Of a stretch of 64,000 nucleotides of DNA, positions 37,621 through 51,373 are shown one piece after another. Source of the DNA: Arabidopsis thaliana (Eukaryota; Streptophyta; Magnoliopsida; Brassicales; Brassicaceae). Under the pieces are notes generated by a model, which was given only the letters and a program-made list of their open reading frames with translations, did not search any database and was not told the DNA's origin. Both the position numbers and the translations under genes were made by a program. Positions within the stretch are counted from its first letter, which is position 1, and the number at the start of each line of letters is the position of its first letter. Location of the stretch: the NCBI RefSeq assembly GCF_000001735.4, contig NC_003075.7:11967001-12031000 (forward strand), written 5' to 3'.

Positions 37621-37904
37621 TGTTGAGTTCAGTGACTGCTTTGAAAGAAGGCACACTAATGCTTTCGTAGATACAAAAGTTAACTAATTCAGGGGAATCA
37701 AAGTTTGGTTTGCATGTAGTTTGTTTGGGTTTTATTTTTATATTTTATTTTAGAACTTTGTTTCTTTAAATTAAAGTTTGCTTGTTAAGCTCCGCAATAT
37801 TCACTATAAAAGGCACAAACACATCAAATTCATGAGAAAGACACAAACACATTATAAAAGAAACTCGCACATAGAGTTTCAAAAATAAGAGTAAACACAG
37901 AAAC

Positions 37905-39179
<1,275 letters not shown>

Positions 39180-39233
39180 TTACACTCTTTTTTGTAATTG
39201 GTTGCAAGTAAATGAAATGTGCAAAGACTCTTT

Positions 39234-39241
39234 CTTATATA
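39234..39241 (-). promoter_or_regulatory. TATA box of ANS
   Basis: The minus strand reads TATATAAG, 175 bases before the ANS ATG, with a purine/pyrimidine leader between. It is the only good TATA string in the near promoter. Confidence 0.6.
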
Positions 39242-39505
39242 GCAAAGTTTTTACTATACTTTTAGTTAGAAGAGTTTGTTACCGAACTAAGAGACATTGT
39301 AGAGCTACCGGTGGTTAGTGCTATTGTTGTGAGGTAAGTGCGTGACTCACTTCACGGTCAACGGGAGAGGATGGTTGGGTTGACTGATTGGTCAAAAAGA
39401 TTACTACTATATGGGCTTGGGTCTAGACTCCCAGAAAAGGCCCAATAGAATTAAACCCATAATCGCTATCAACGTGTTCTTCGTCGCGTGCTTTAAGCGT
39501 GTCTC

Positions 39506-39511
39506 CACGTG
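39506..39511. promoter_or_regulatory. G-box CACGTG upstream of ANS
   Basis: A palindromic CACGTG in the context ctccacgtgttc, about 450 bp from the ANS start. A bHLH or bZIP target, plausible for light and MBW control of ANS. Confidence 0.45.
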
Positions 39512-40156
39512 TTCACCTCTACTAGTTCTTCTACTAACCACATTTTCTTTTTGTAGTTTGGAAATCAATTACTAAAAAAACAATTTGACTGGTTTTCAAT
39601 TTCAAATAGACAATTGTATGTGGATCAATAATTCTTTTGGAAAACTAAATTATTTATCTTGTTTGTTTTTTAAAATTTGGAACTCATTTTTATTTTAATG
39701 GTTTGTACTAAAGTATATTATCAGCTGAATTCAACTACACATACTACATGTCAAATTTTTTTAAAAAATCACCATGTTTCGAAAAAAAAATCTTCTTACT
39801 CATCTCACAGTATTTTTTTTATTGTATAATCAAAGCCTAAAATTATGTCTTTTCTCTATTTTAAGTTTTTGTTTTGTTTAAGAAAACCGGATATTTAATG
39901 CTGACGTGGATATTCTGATTATGAGGATGAGAGGAAGGAAAAAATAAGAGAAATCTGCCTAGGAATTTATCTCCACACTTCTCTTATCTCCTAATTTCTT
40001 CCCTCCAAATTTATAATAAAACCAAAAAAAAAAAAAAAAAAAAAAATCAGAAGAAACCTGAGAAGCTCACAGTAAACACATCTTCAACCACAGGTTCATA
40101 CTTACTGAAAAAAACAGAGGAAAAAAAGGAGCTCCCTTTTCTATCTCTAAGGGAAA

Positions 40157-42175
40157 ATGGGTAGCAAGATGTTGTTTAGTTTGACAAGTCCTCGACTTTT
40201 CTCCGCCGTTTCTCGCAAACCTTCCTCTTCTTTCTCTCCTTCTCCTCCGTCGCCGTCTTCGAGGACTCAATGGACTCAGCTCAGCCCTGGAAAATCGATT
40301 TCTTTGAGAAGAAGAGTCTTCTTGTTGCCTGCTAAAGCCACAACAGAGCAATCAGGTCTTGATTTGGCCACTTTAGTCTCGATTTCGAACACTCCGCCTT
40401 AGTTTTCTGTTTACAAAGCCATTTGGATTCGAATTTGTTCACAATTGGGTTTCCAAAGTTTGAGCCTTTTGAAATTTAGGATATATTATTTTAATTCAAC
40501 GTCTCTAGCTCTGAAAATTTATGTTTTTAAGTCACTAACTTGTAGTATCCAGACTCGAATCCTGTTAAAGTTCAATTCTTTGAAGGGTTTGATTGATTCA
40601 ATGGCTATAACTTTGGTATAGTATATTTGTTTGTATTGGACTTTGTTGACTATTTAGTGGTTAACTCTGTACTAAAGTTTTGCAATGTCAGAAGTTGTGT
40701 AACTATTAGGTTGCATAAGTAAGGTATCAACTTTAGATTTGCTATGAAGTTCTCAATTACAGTCTTTTTGTCTTCCTTAAGGTCCAGTAGGAGGAGACAA
40801 CGTCGATAGCAATGTTTTGCCCTATTGTAGCATCAACAAGGCTGAGAAGAAAACAATTGGTGAAATGGAACAAGAGTTTCTCCAAGCGTTGCAAGTAAAC
40901 GCTACAATAAACCATTTTTTTTATAGTTGCCAAAACATGATATATATCTAATCTTCAAGAGCCTGAGAATTGCTTTTGTCTTTTGATTACAGTCTTTCTA
41001 TTATGATGGCAAAGCGATCATGTCTAATGAAGAGTTTGATAACCTTAAAGAAGAGTTAATGTGGGAAGGAAGCAGTGTTGTGATGCTAAGTAATCATCAA
41101 CTATGGGACTAAATTTCATTTCTTTGTTTTGGTTTCTTTGGTGCAAAGTCCTAAATCTTTTATTGGTAATATGAAACACAGGTTCCGATGAACAAAGATT
41201 CTTGGAAGCTTCCATGGCTTATGTTTCTGGAAATCCAATCTTGAATGATGAAGAATATGATAAGCTCAAACTCAAACTAAAGGTTTCCATTCACTTTTTA
41301 TGCTTCAGTGAAAATAGACATACCCTTATAAGATTGGTTTAAGCTTCAAGTTTATGATTCTTTCTGTATCCATGTAGATTGATGGTAGCGACATTGTGAG
41401 CGAGGGTCCAAGATGCAGTCTCCGTAGTAAAAAGGTAAATAGAACATAAGATTCATTGTTAATATTAGATTATAGATAGATACTAATTTTCAGTCTTTAT
41501 GAACTTCCTCAAATGTAGGTGTATAGTGATCTCGCTGTAGATTATTTCAAAATGTTATTGTTGAATGTTCCAGCAACCGTTGTTGCTCTCGGACTGTGAG
41601 TCTCTATACCGAGTTTTCTATTCAAACATCCAAATCATATGAAACCCATATTTCGTCTTTGTTTATTCATTCAATTCTGTACTTGCAGCTTTTTCTTCCT
41701 GGACGACATTACAGGTTTTGAGATCACATACATCATGGAGCTTCCAGAACCATACAGTTTCATATTCACTTGGTTCGCTGCTGTGCCTGTGATTGTATAT
41801 CTGGCTTTATCAATCACCAAATTGATCATCAAGGACTTCTTGATCTTGAAGGTAAGAACCATTACCATTACTCAAGATTGCAAAAGAAAAACATCAAAGA
41901 GCCTTTTTATGAATGTTTCTTGTTTCACAGGGTCCTTGTCCGAATTGTGGAACGGAAAACACCTCCTTCTTTGGAACAATTCTGTCAATCTCCAGCGGCG
42001 GCAAAACCAACACTGTCAAATGCACCAAGTAAGATTTTACCTTCGAATATGGTTTCAAAAGTGTAACATATTACTATCTGATTCTTTGATTATCTCTGTT
42101 TTTAGCTGCGGAACCGCGATGGTGTATGACTCGGGTTCTAGGTTGATCACATTGCCAGAAGGAAGCCAAGCTTAA
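40157..42175 (+). CDS. PGRL1A: PGR5-like protein 1A (PGRL1A)
   Basis: Nine exons: 40157-40355, 40782-40894, 40993-41089, 41182-41282, 41378-41434, 41519-41595, 41689-41851, 41931-42028, 42106-42175, joining to 324 codons plus TAA. The Ser/Arg/Pro-rich first 60 residues form a chloroplast transit peptide. A soluble region rich in charged residues is followed by two membrane segments (MLLLNVPATVVALGLFFFLDD and FAAVPVIVYLALSITKLII) and a C-terminal zinc-ribbon-like part with CPNCG and CTNCG. PGRL1 works with PGR5 in antimycin-sensitive cyclic electron flow around photosystem I, and the cysteines are redox-active. Fits At4g22890. Confidence 0.97.
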
Positions 42176-43220
42176 ACCCTGTGAGGTACACATCTCATTT
42201 ATAGTAAATTCTTTAGATCACATGGAAGTCAGAGATAGTAAAATTTGCTTTTTCCAGCTAGATGAAGATGGGAAAAGAAGAATGGGTTTTGTCAGAAGCA
42301 AAATAGATTCGAAGTTAAATGTATATGTAAGATCTTCCATGTTAGCTCTCTCTCCTTCACATGTTTTCTGATTTGTAAGTATTGTGTGTAAGCAATAAGA
42401 GATATATAATATGAGCACTTCTTCATCTACCTTTGTAGATAAAAATATAATCATTACTATAGTTAAATCAAATTGTATACATGAAAGACCAAATTCGAAT
42501 TTAAAATGTTTATTTCGATAACTTTACAATTTCAAATTAACTTTGGTACATTTCTAATACTATTATGATTTGTATCTAAAACGACCTTAAAAAATGATTT
42601 TAAGTCAAGAAAACGAAAAGCATACACGATTATATACATTTGCTTACCGAGGCAAGAAACTATGAGAAATGCATGGTGTTAATTTGGATGTAAATTTTAT
42701 GAAATGGTGTGGAACATAAAGAGATTGATTGAGAAGAGAACTAAAGTCAAGAACATATATAATGAAAGGACAGACAAAGGTAACAACATTGCACAAAAGA
42801 GGATAAAGTCACACAAACATTAGCACGCCAATGTCTCTCTCTTTTTTAGTCTAAAAATTGATTACAATTTTTTTTTATGAATTTTAATTAACACAGAAAG
42901 TGTAATCATGATCATCATCTTCCCATGCCTCTATCATCATTGATCCAATTTTCTCCTCCACTACTGAACCTATTAATTGCTTTTACGTTGATTTAAAAAT
43001 TTTAAAACCTCTACGTTAGAACGGTCATATGCTTATTTAACAATTAGATCATGTCTTCTATAAAGGTAAAAGAGAAATCTGACAAATGAAGTGTAAGTGT
43101 TTATAATGTTTGTGTCCCAAAACACACATCCCCCACAAAAGTAAAAACACCATCAAAACTTTCTTTCTTTCCTCTTATCTTCACTTCCTCTTGTAAACCC
43201 TAGATTCTCTTGTTCCTCTT
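42176..43220. other. Intergenic, PGRL1A 3' flank and DUF1191 gene promoter
   Basis: About 1 kb of AT-rich DNA. A telobox-like aaaccctag lies just before the next start, at about 43196-43204. No gene is seen. Confidence 0.4.
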
Positions 43221-44252
43221 ATGGATTCATTCTCTTTTTGTATCATCATCATGATACTTCTCTTATCATTCCACCAATCTAAGTCTCAATTGATTCAATC
43301 TACACATCTTCTTGATCTCATGATCAGAGATTACACCATTAGAAACTTTAAGCTCAATTTCAACACAGGCGTCACTCAGAAAATCTATCTCCCTTCTAAT
43401 TTCTCTGGTATCGATATTGACACGGTCAAGTTAAGGTGTGGGAGTTTGAGAAGATATGGCGCAAAAATTGGAGAGTTTCACATCGGTTCAGGCCTTACGG
43501 TGGAGCCATGTCCGGAGAGAGTCATGCTAATTAGACAAAACTTTGGTTCGAATTGGTCTTCAATCTACTCTACTGGTTATAACTTATCCGGTTACAATTA
43601 CAAGCTCGTGTCACCGGTTCTTGGTTTGTTGGCTTATAATGCTAACCCTGACGGTGTGGCCAGGAACCCTTACGAGGTTAATGTTGTAGGTACCGATCAA
43701 AACCCAATCTTAATCGATTTCTTGATCAACAAGGCAACTAATAACACTAGCCCTAACCCTACGAAGAAGAACTCGTCAGTCTTGTGTGCGTGTTTTACAA
43801 GCAACAGTAACACAACGTTTAGCGAGCAAGTCTCGCCGTATGTGTGTAAAGGTACAAGACAAGGGCATTACGCTCTCGTGATGAAGACAGAAGCTCAAAA
43901 AGATGATCATGAAGGTGGTGGTAGTAGTGGTGGAGTGGTGGCATCATCGACGGAGGTGAATGGTGGCAACGGAGGAGGAAAGTTGAGCCGTTGGAAAGTG
44001 GCGGTGGGGAGTGTGATAGGGTCAGGGATTGGAGCAATTCTGCTGGGAATGTTAGTGGTGGCGATGTTGGTGAAGGGGAAGAAGAAAGCAATGAGAGAAG
44101 AAATGGAGAGAAGAGCTTATGAAGAAGAAGCTCTTCAGGTGTCAATGGTGGGTCATGTTAGAGCTCCTACTGCTCCTGGAACTAGAACTCTTCCTAGAAT
44201 TTCCGATGATAGGTATAATAAAAACACTCATTTGAATAGTAATTATCCATAA
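43221..44252 (+). CDS. DUF1191 membrane-anchored protein
   Basis: A single exon of 343 codons. There is a signal peptide (MDSFSFCIIIMILLLSFHQSKSQ), an extracytoplasmic domain of about 220 residues with scattered Cys and N-glycosylation sequons (NFSG, NWSS, NLSG, NNTS), a Gly/Ser-rich linker, one membrane helix at about residues 262-285 (VAVGSVIGSGIGAILLGMLVVAMLV) and a basic cytoplasmic tail ending near RTLPRISD. This is the layout of the plant-specific DUF1191 family (At4g22900). Function unknown. A type I plasma-membrane protein is inferred. Confidence 0.9.
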   Translation: MDSFSFCIIIMILLLSFHQSKSQLIQSTHLLDLMIRDYTIRNFKLNFNTGVTQKIYLPSNFSGIDIDTVKLRCGSLRRYGAKIGEFHIGSGLTVEPCPERVMLIRQNFGSNWSSIYSTGYNLSGYNYKLVSPVLGLLAYNANPDGVARNPYEVNVVGTDQNPILIDFLINKATNNTSPNPTKKNSSVLCACFTSNSNTTFSEQVSPYVCKGTRQGHYALVMKTEAQKDDHEGGGSSGGVVASSTEVNGGNGGGKLSRWKVAVGSVIGSGIGAILLGMLVVAMLVKGKKKAMREEMERRAYEEEALQVSMVGHVRAPTAPGTRTLPRISDDRYNKNTHLNSNYP

Positions 44253-45742
44253 TTATCATTTGTTTTCTGATTTTTCTTCTTTTTGTGTTAATTGAGTATC
44301 TTAAGATAAATAGTTTTGTAGAAATAGTTTCAATGGCTTCAAAATGAAATTTCATCCATTTTTTTTTAGTTTTTGGTTAAACGGCTATAATCGTTAGTTT
44401 TCTTTTTACTAAAAGTAAAGACTTTTACAGAATGGAGAATTTTCTCTTTTTTATTTTCTATAAAATGGTCAGTGAAATTATGCAAAAAAATTTAAAAAAA
44501 TCAGAGAGTCCCCCCAACTTTCATACTGTAAGCTTTATTTTTTTCTTTTCATTTTGATTTATTAATCTCTTTTTCCAACTTTTTAATTAAATGTATATTT
44601 CTGATTTAGTGAAGAAAATATACTTTTATCAGTATTGTGACTAGTTAACAGAATTTTCCACCTACACATCAACAAGCATCTTCTCCAGTAAGCTATTGTT
44701 AATGCGAAGTACGGAAATATAAACAAATCACCACCTTCATTGCAACTTGCAATCAATTTTTACTCATTTTAGTAAGGTTTTGTTTTTCTTTTTCTTTCAG
44801 TTTTTTGTGATTTAGTTTAAGAAAAAATAAAATAAAATATAGATATAATTTGATCAATTTCTTATAGTTGACAGAAAAAAAATCTTATAACTATTGTCTT
44901 TTGTTATATTTGATTGGATTATTTTTTGAATATTTTTTTGGTAAATTTTCTTTTATATCTTTGATATTTAAGTTTTGGTTTATACTTTGTATCTCAATTC
45001 TGTAAGATATGAAACTAAGATTTTTTTTTTTCTAAGATTTTAGACTTTAGCTTATTAAGAAAATTAAAATTAATTTCTTATAACTGTATAAGTGTATTTT
45101 TCTAAAATTTCATTGAACCATTTTTGACTAGTATATATCTTTTTGGAAAAATTTCTAGAACATCTTTATTATTTAAGTTTTTAGGTCTGTACTTTTGTGT
45201 CTCACAATTCTCTTAGATATGAAATTAAAAAACCAATTAAATACAAATCAGATCTAATTTTTAATATATAAAATCAGCATGTTTTGGCTTGATTTGTCCA
45301 TAGATCTATAACATTTATCAACTATTTTTATATATTGTCAACGCCTGCCATCTAAGATTCTTCTACAAGATCACTAGAGTGTTTTAACTGCTTTTAGTAA
45401 AAAATGCCAAAAACAGACATTAATCCATAACTATTTAGGCCCATCTTCAAGCCCATTAAACCTTTTCCTCTTAATCCAACGATTAAGATTGAATCAGAAG
45501 CTTAAACCTCACGGTCCTCACCTGAATCACACCGCTTAACTTCACATGTCGTTTTCTGTTTTTCCTTAGATTTCCCGGGAAAAAGGAAATAATTAAAAAA
45601 AATTGGCAAAAAGGTAAAAAAGTTAAGTTAAAAAAACCAAACTACAATAAAAAGGACAAAGAGATGTTTCAACAACACTTCAACAAAAAAGCCTTTTGTT
45701 CAATCTGAAGAAAAAAAAAGAGTCAACAAAAAAAAAAAACCA
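44253..45742. other. Intergenic, promoter of FZR2
   Basis: 1.5 kb, mostly T-rich with many TTTT runs. The last 350 bp before the FZR2 start are richer in GC and include the TTTCCCGGGAAA palindrome listed separately. No gene is seen. Confidence 0.4.
45571..45582. promoter_or_regulatory. E2F-like palindrome TTTCCCGGGAAA
   Basis: A perfect 12 bp palindrome 161 bp upstream of the FZR2 ATG. TTTCCCGG differs from the consensus E2F site TTTCCCGC at the last base on either strand. E2F or DEL1 control is known for the paralogue CCS52A2; here it is only a possibility. Confidence 0.4.
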
Positions 45743-48663
45743 ATGGAAGAAGAAGATCCTACAGCAAGCAATGTGATAACGAATTCGAATTCTTCATCTA
45801 TGAGAAACCTATCGCCGGCGATGAATACTCCGGTGGTTTCACTTGAGTCACGAATCAATCGATTAATCAATGCTAATCAATCTCAATCACCATCACCATC
45901 ATCACTATCAAGGTCTATATACTCTGATAGATTTATCCCCAGTAGATCCGGATCCAATTTCGCTCTTTTCGATCTATCTCCTTCTCCTAGTAAAGATGGT
46001 AAGGAAGATGGAGCTGGCTCTTACGCTACTCTGTTGCGTGCGGCGATGTTTGGTCCTGAGACGCCGGAGAAGAGAGATATTACTGGGTTTTCTTCTTCCA
46101 GGAATATTTTTAGGTTTAAGACGGAGACTCATCGGTCTTTGAATTCGTTTTCTCCTTTTGGTGTTGATGATGATTCTCCTGGTGTTTCTCATAGTGGTCC
46201 TGTTAAAGCTCCCAGGAAAGTGCCGCGATCGCCGTATAAGGTGACGATTTTTGATTCTGGGGTTGATACATTGTTTAGATTTTGGTGTTTTGATCATTGA
46301 ATCTGGATCATGTCTTGTGTTTTTTAAGTGGGTTGTGTGCATTGTGTGGAATTGATTGTTTTTTTCTTCGATGGGTTTTTGTGTAATGTCTGTAGATTTG
46401 GGGGTTGGGGAGCTTAGATTCTTGATCTCGTTGACTTTAGATCTTTGGTTTCGATAATGCATGAAACAATTTGTGATCTTTGTGATGTTTTGGTCTCTGA
46501 GGGTCTAGAATTTGAGTCTGAGGTTATGTGATCTTAGATGAAACTATTATTGAAGAATGCTTGTTGTTTTACTGTTCTTAGTGTTGTTGTATATTTAGAA
46601 AAGGTTAAATCTTGTTACTGGGTTTGGGTAATTTGTTTGTGGGCAATGTTGCTACATCTGATAACAGAGGTTTTGAGTAGTCTTTACTAGTGTAGAGTGA
46701 TCTAGATGATGAAGAATGTTTGTTGTTTACTGTTTTTCGATAGTTTTTAGTGTGGTTGTAAATGTGCAAAGCCTGATGTTGTTATTGGATTTTGGATATT
46801 TTGTTTATAGGCAATGTTGCTACAGATGATAACAGAGGCTTCTTTCTGTTGTTTAGGTATTGGATGCACCGGCCTTGCAAGATGATTTTTATCTGAATCT
46901 TGTGGATTGGTCTGCACAAAATGTTCTAGCAGTGGGACTAGGGAACTGTGTGTATTTATGGAATGCTTGTAGCAGCAAGGTGAGTTTTTTTTGTCACTTG
47001 CAAATTTCTAATAAATCACAGTAGTTTCAAATTTTGTTTTGGTGTTTGATTTCTTCCTTCAAAATCCAACAGGTTACTAAGTTATGTGATCTCGGAGCTG
47101 AGGATAGTGTTTGCTCAGTGGGTTGGGCGTTACGTGGAACTCATCTGGCTGTTGGAACTAGTACCGGGAAAGTTCAGGTTAGATCTCATTTACTCTTTGT
47201 TTTTGTCCTGTTACTAAGAATTTACGTTACTTTGCAACTTTCTGAATTTAGAAAACATATTTTAAAGTAAACTATTTATAGTTACAACATGATTAGATTT
47301 AGACCTTATCGTGGACTGTAGGATTCTTGCCATATCTTTTACTGGTATGATCTTGATCATTAGTGGTATGATTATTACAAAGAGTTTTTCTTTATCGAGA
47401 AGATATGCTCGATTAAAGCATTATCAAGGGCTTGTAAGTATTTGGAAAGTGCCCTGAATGAAGCTAAATCCTTTGTGGTTAAGATGGAAAGTATCTGCAT
47501 ATAAAACCTTGGCGGATAAGATTTTCATATATCTGAAGAATTTATGATGTTCTTTCTATGGCATATTCACTTTAGTTGTGTTTTTGTAGATATGGGATGC
47601 GTCACGCTGCAAGAGAACAAGAACAATGGAAGGTCATCGTCTAAGAGTTGGAGCCCTGGCATGGGGTTCATCGGTTCTGTCATCTGGTAGCAGAGACAAG
47701 AGTATTCTTCAGAGAGACATAAGGTGTCAAGAAGATCATGTCAGTAAATTGGCAGGTCATAAATCTGAGGTATGCGGACTCAAGTGGTCTTATGACAACA
47801 GAGAGCTAGCATCTGGTGGAAACGACAATAGGGTATGTACGATCAATTGATTTGCGGTTACATTAGTCTTCTTGTTAAACCCCCAACATAGCTAAAATGG
47901 TTATAAATATTTGCAGCTTTTTGTATGGAACCAACATTCAACACAACCGGTTTTGAAATATAGTGAACACACTGCAGCTGTTAAAGCCATTGCTTGGTCT
48001 CCTCATGTTCATGGGCTTCTTGCTTCTGGTGGTGGTACTGCTGATAGATGCATACGTTTTTGGAATACAACCACGAATACTCATTTAAGTTCCATAGATA
48101 CTTGCAGTCAGGTAAATTTCTTAACTTGACATGCATGACTCACAAAAGATAACCAACATTTCATGGTTAATATTCATCTTTGTTCTTATATATTACAGGT
48201 ATGCAATCTAGCTTGGTCTAAGAACGTAAACGAGCTTGTTAGCACACACGGATACTCTCAGAACCAAATCATTGTCTGGAAATACCCAACCATGTCCAAA
48301 GTATGAATCTCTCTGACCTTATATTACTTTCCATCATTGAGCATCATCAGTTATTTAATCTGTGTTTTTTCGTTTGTTCAGATTGCTACTCTAACCGGTC
48401 ACACATACCGAGTCTTATACCTTGCGGTTTCACCCGATGGACAGACGATTGTAACAGGAGCAGGAGATGAAACCTTAAGGTTCTGGAATGTTTTCCCTTC
48501 CCCAAAATCTCAGGTAAAAACCAACTAACTCTACTTGTGTAATTACTTAATGATCACAAAAATGCTATTTCTCAGAAGAGCTGATTCGATGTTTTTGGCT
48601 GTGTTTCAGAACACGGATAGTGAAATCGGGTCGTCTTTCTTTGGTAGAACAACAATTCGGTGA
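45743..48663 (+). CDS. FZR2: APC/C activator FZR2 / CCS52A1
   Basis: Eight exons: 45743-46240, 46857-46979, 47073-47177, 47590-47832, 47917-48111, 48199-48300, 48382-48513, 48610-48663, joining to 483 codons plus TGA. The Ser-rich N terminus carries the C-box (DRFIPSR, about residues 62-68). Seven WD40 repeats form the substrate-binding propeller, with GH-WD cores such as [14 protein letters not shown] and [14 protein letters not shown]. The C terminus ends in IR, the tail that docks on the APC/C. CDH1-type activators drive endoreduplication by degrading mitotic cyclins. Fits At4g22910. Exon 1 is long and intron 1 (46241-46856) contains a tandem duplication. Confidence 0.97.
46528..46838 (+). 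repeat. Tandem duplication in FZR2 intron 1
   Basis: Copy one, about 46528-46670, and copy two, about 46697-46838, keep the same order of words: gtgatct(t)agatg, gaagaatg(c/t)ttgttgtt, tactgtt, agtgt(t/g)gttgta, ttgttaytgg and ggcaatgttgctaca-ctgataacagagg (or gatgataacagagg). Period about 169 bp with clear divergence between copies. The second copy ends 18 bp before the exon 2 acceptor. Confidence 0.75.
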
Positions 48664-49775
48664 GAAGTTACTTTCAAAACACACAGAAAAAGTCATAAAT
48701 TCTTGATTTCTTCAGCAGCAGCCAGCTTGAGTTGGTCGTCTCAACCAACTTTTTTCACACGGGAGCAGAGAGTCATTAAATTCTTTTACACACGGATGCA
48801 ACAAGATCTAACCCTTTTGATTTAATCACGATCTTTGGGTTTCCATCAAGATGCACAACATTTTCCCCCAAAATTTTCCAAAGTGTATATCTTTATTCAA
48901 TTTTTCTTCATATATCAAAATATAGTTTCTTTTGTATTTATTTACTTACGAACACAACATTTTATAAAATAAGCCCATGATAATAATGCAATAATTCGTT
49001 ACCATTCTCTTATATTACTTGTTCTTCTTCTCTTTCTGTATTTGGTGTATTTGGTCGTAAATTAGATAGACGAATGGGGTCAGAGAAAAAAAGTCATCTT
49101 GATTTGGTTATAAAATGAAAAAGATATTGAAGAAAGAGACCAAATAAATCCAAGAAAATAATTTGGAATCATTAGGAGCAAGAAGTGGCTGATACGCTTT
49201 GCAAAACCACCAGAGAGACAAAGTCTTTTGCCATCTCTTTACCTTCACGTTTCTCCTTAGTTTCTCACCGTTACACCGACGAATTCGGTCCTTAATATAC
49301 GTCTATTGTTACTTTGGTGATGATTCTCATGAATATCTTCATATTTCTAAACTATTCTTATTTGGGATATTAGTATAACTTTAAATTGGTGATGATTCTC
49401 ATGAATGTTTTGATATATTAAAATATATATGTTCATTAAACAACAATTTATTCATCTTTATGTTTGCATTGCAGTAGTACTATACCAGTCTGTCACCTTT
49501 AATATTAGCTAATCTGTAAGAAATTTACATTTTGATCTTGTGGATGAGATACAATACAAGTATACAACTATGATAAAGACTTCAGAGTAGACACAAAATA
49601 CCATTTGAAACTTTAAAATCTGTATTTAACCTACAAATAATCATTATTTTCCTATACCACATTATGTACACCAAACCAAACCAATATTTAGATCCACCAA
49701 AAGGAAAGTCCTGCCATTTCCTTTTCACTTTGTACAAACTACCAAAAGAAAAACTTGTAATTTGATATTTAGTCA
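48664..49775. other. Intergenic between FZR2 and SGR1 3' ends
   Basis: 1.1 kb between convergent genes, holding both 3' UTRs. A repeated phrase, ggtgatgattctcatgaat, occurs near 49316 and near 49387. No gene is seen. Confidence 0.4.
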
Positions 49776-50969
49776 CTAGAGTTTCTCCGGATTTGGAGTA
49801 GCAATTCCCTCAGTCTGAGTCCCAGAGTAACCATTTACACCTTCATTACTAAGACTATGAGACCATGGAATCGAGCTAACGGTTGGAAAACAACAACTAC
49901 ACTCGTCCGCACACCGAGCCTCGGGAAGAGTCTCAGTCTTGTGACCATCAGGCGAAACAGCTTCCCAAAGCGGACCCCAACACTCGACTTTGTTGAACTC
50001 ATTGACATTAGAATGGAAATAGACCCAAACAAGAGCTTCTTGTAGCTCAGGATAGTTGTTCAACAAGTTCCCATCTCCATGCACAAAAGCCTTCAACACC
50101 TGTATATATCAAAACAATAAACATTTTGTTTTACATGAAACCAATAAAAAGTTTCTTATGAATTTGGGAACTTACCACAGGTAGTTCTTTGCAAAAGATG
50201 AAATATCGAAACTTTGCAAAGAGATCTAAAAGGAAATGGCCACCGCTTATGTGACAATGAACGTGAAGCGACATTTTCCCTTTCACTTTCTTCCATTCTG
50301 CCACAACTTCATCCCGGTATAGCCTATTTGCCCATCCTTGCAACTATAAAAAACATTTCTATACATATCAGCCTCTAAAGTGTTAAGAGATTCTGGTGAA
50401 TATAGACACATACATAGGTTAAAACAATCATACATAAGCCTCTAATATTTGCTCCAAATAATCAAATACATAAACATTCTACTCCTATAAACAGAGCCAT
50501 GTAGATATGTTAAGACCAGAGAGAGAGGTGTTTTTACCTGAGAGTTGTTTATGGATTGAGAAATAGCTAAGGTTAGTTTAGCTGTAATGTCACTGTGAGT
50601 GAGTGTGTAAGTCCTAGGGAGCGTTGAAGGATGCTTCTTCTCATCAACCCCTAAGAAGAGTACTTTCAATTTGGATGATTCGAAAATCGCCGGTCCAAAC
50701 AACCTTGCAACCTGCACCGATCCCAAAAGTTTCAAGTTCCATCAATAAAGACAGAGGCATAGATATATCCATAACTGAGACACATAAAACAAAGATATGT
50801 CAAAATGATTAAGAGAACAAATCCTTACGGGAACAATCGATTGGTTCTTCTTCTTGGATCTTCTATTGTTGAAGAAGAGTGAGCTGCTGCTGCTACTGTT
50901 ACTCCGTTTGTCTGAATAAGCTGGTTTCAGCTTCGTTGGTAACAACATAATCGCCGACAAACTACACAT
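49776..50969 (-). CDS. SGR1: STAY-GREEN 1 / NYE1, Mg-dechelatase
   Basis: Four exons in transcript order: 50829-50969, 50538-50711, 50176-50343, 49776-50099, joining to 268 codons plus TAG. The start is the first ATG; the in-frame TTG further upstream is ignored. The N-terminal ~48 residues, rich in Ser and basic residues, form a chloroplast transit peptide. The Staygreen domain follows (ARLFGPAIFESSKLKVLFLG, YTLTHSDITAKLTLAIS, HVHCHISGGHF). The C-terminal tail holds the Cys-rich motif with CADECSCCFP. SGR removes magnesium from chlorophyll a at the onset of breakdown in senescence. Fits At4g22920. Confidence 0.97.
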
Positions 50970-51367
50970 CTCTGCTCTCTTGAAACCCAAATCAAAAGCT
51001 TCAATATTTCAGAAATAACAACAGAACAAAACGCCACTAAATACAGAGAGACTCCTTTCACGAAGCTTGGATACAATTTTTTCACGCGAGTTCTTGCGTG
51101 TTCGTACACTGAAACCACAATCAAAAAGATTGTAACTTTAAGAAATAAATATATAAAAGACCCAAAATTTGAGCTTTTCCTTTGCTTGATGATTGCTTGA
51201 AGCTTTGGTTTTGAATTTTCCTTTTGAGATCTTCCAGGAATTTAGGGTTCTTTGTGATGCGTATTGAGTTGGTTCTTGTGTTTAAAAGGGATTGTTGCTT
51301 CACGTTTCACACTTCCGTGCCCAAATCTGAACACTCTTTTGGAATTTTTCTGAACACGAGAGAGTGC

Positions 51368-51373
51368 CACGTG
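51368..51373. promoter_or_regulatory. G-box / ABRE upstream of SGR1
   Basis: CACGTG in the context gtgccacgtgttc, about 400 bp upstream of the SGR1 ATG. Senescence and ABA or dark-signal factors (bZIP ABFs/ABI5, PIF bHLHs) are reported to activate SGR1 through such boxes. The assignment of this copy is inference. Confidence 0.5.

Larger units (their letters stand above)
36221..37904. other. AT-rich repeat-bearing interval downstream of ANS
   Basis: Very AT-rich DNA between the ANS stop and the protease fragments. It contains the MITE-like repeat and the CCATACCA repeats listed separately, and no coding sequence. Confidence 0.5.

Noticed and set aside
40024-40046. Run of 23 A residues as a retroposon poly(A) tail
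   Set aside because: No target-site duplication or retroposon body adjoins it; it lies in the ordinary leader/promoter of PGRL1A.
40067-40351. Arg-rich ORF antisense to PGRL1A exon 1
   Set aside because: Shadow of the Ser/Pro-rich transit-peptide coding sequence.
45974-46462. 162-codon ORF antisense to FZR2 exon 1
   Set aside because: Arg/Lys-rich shadow of the Ser-rich FZR2 N terminus.
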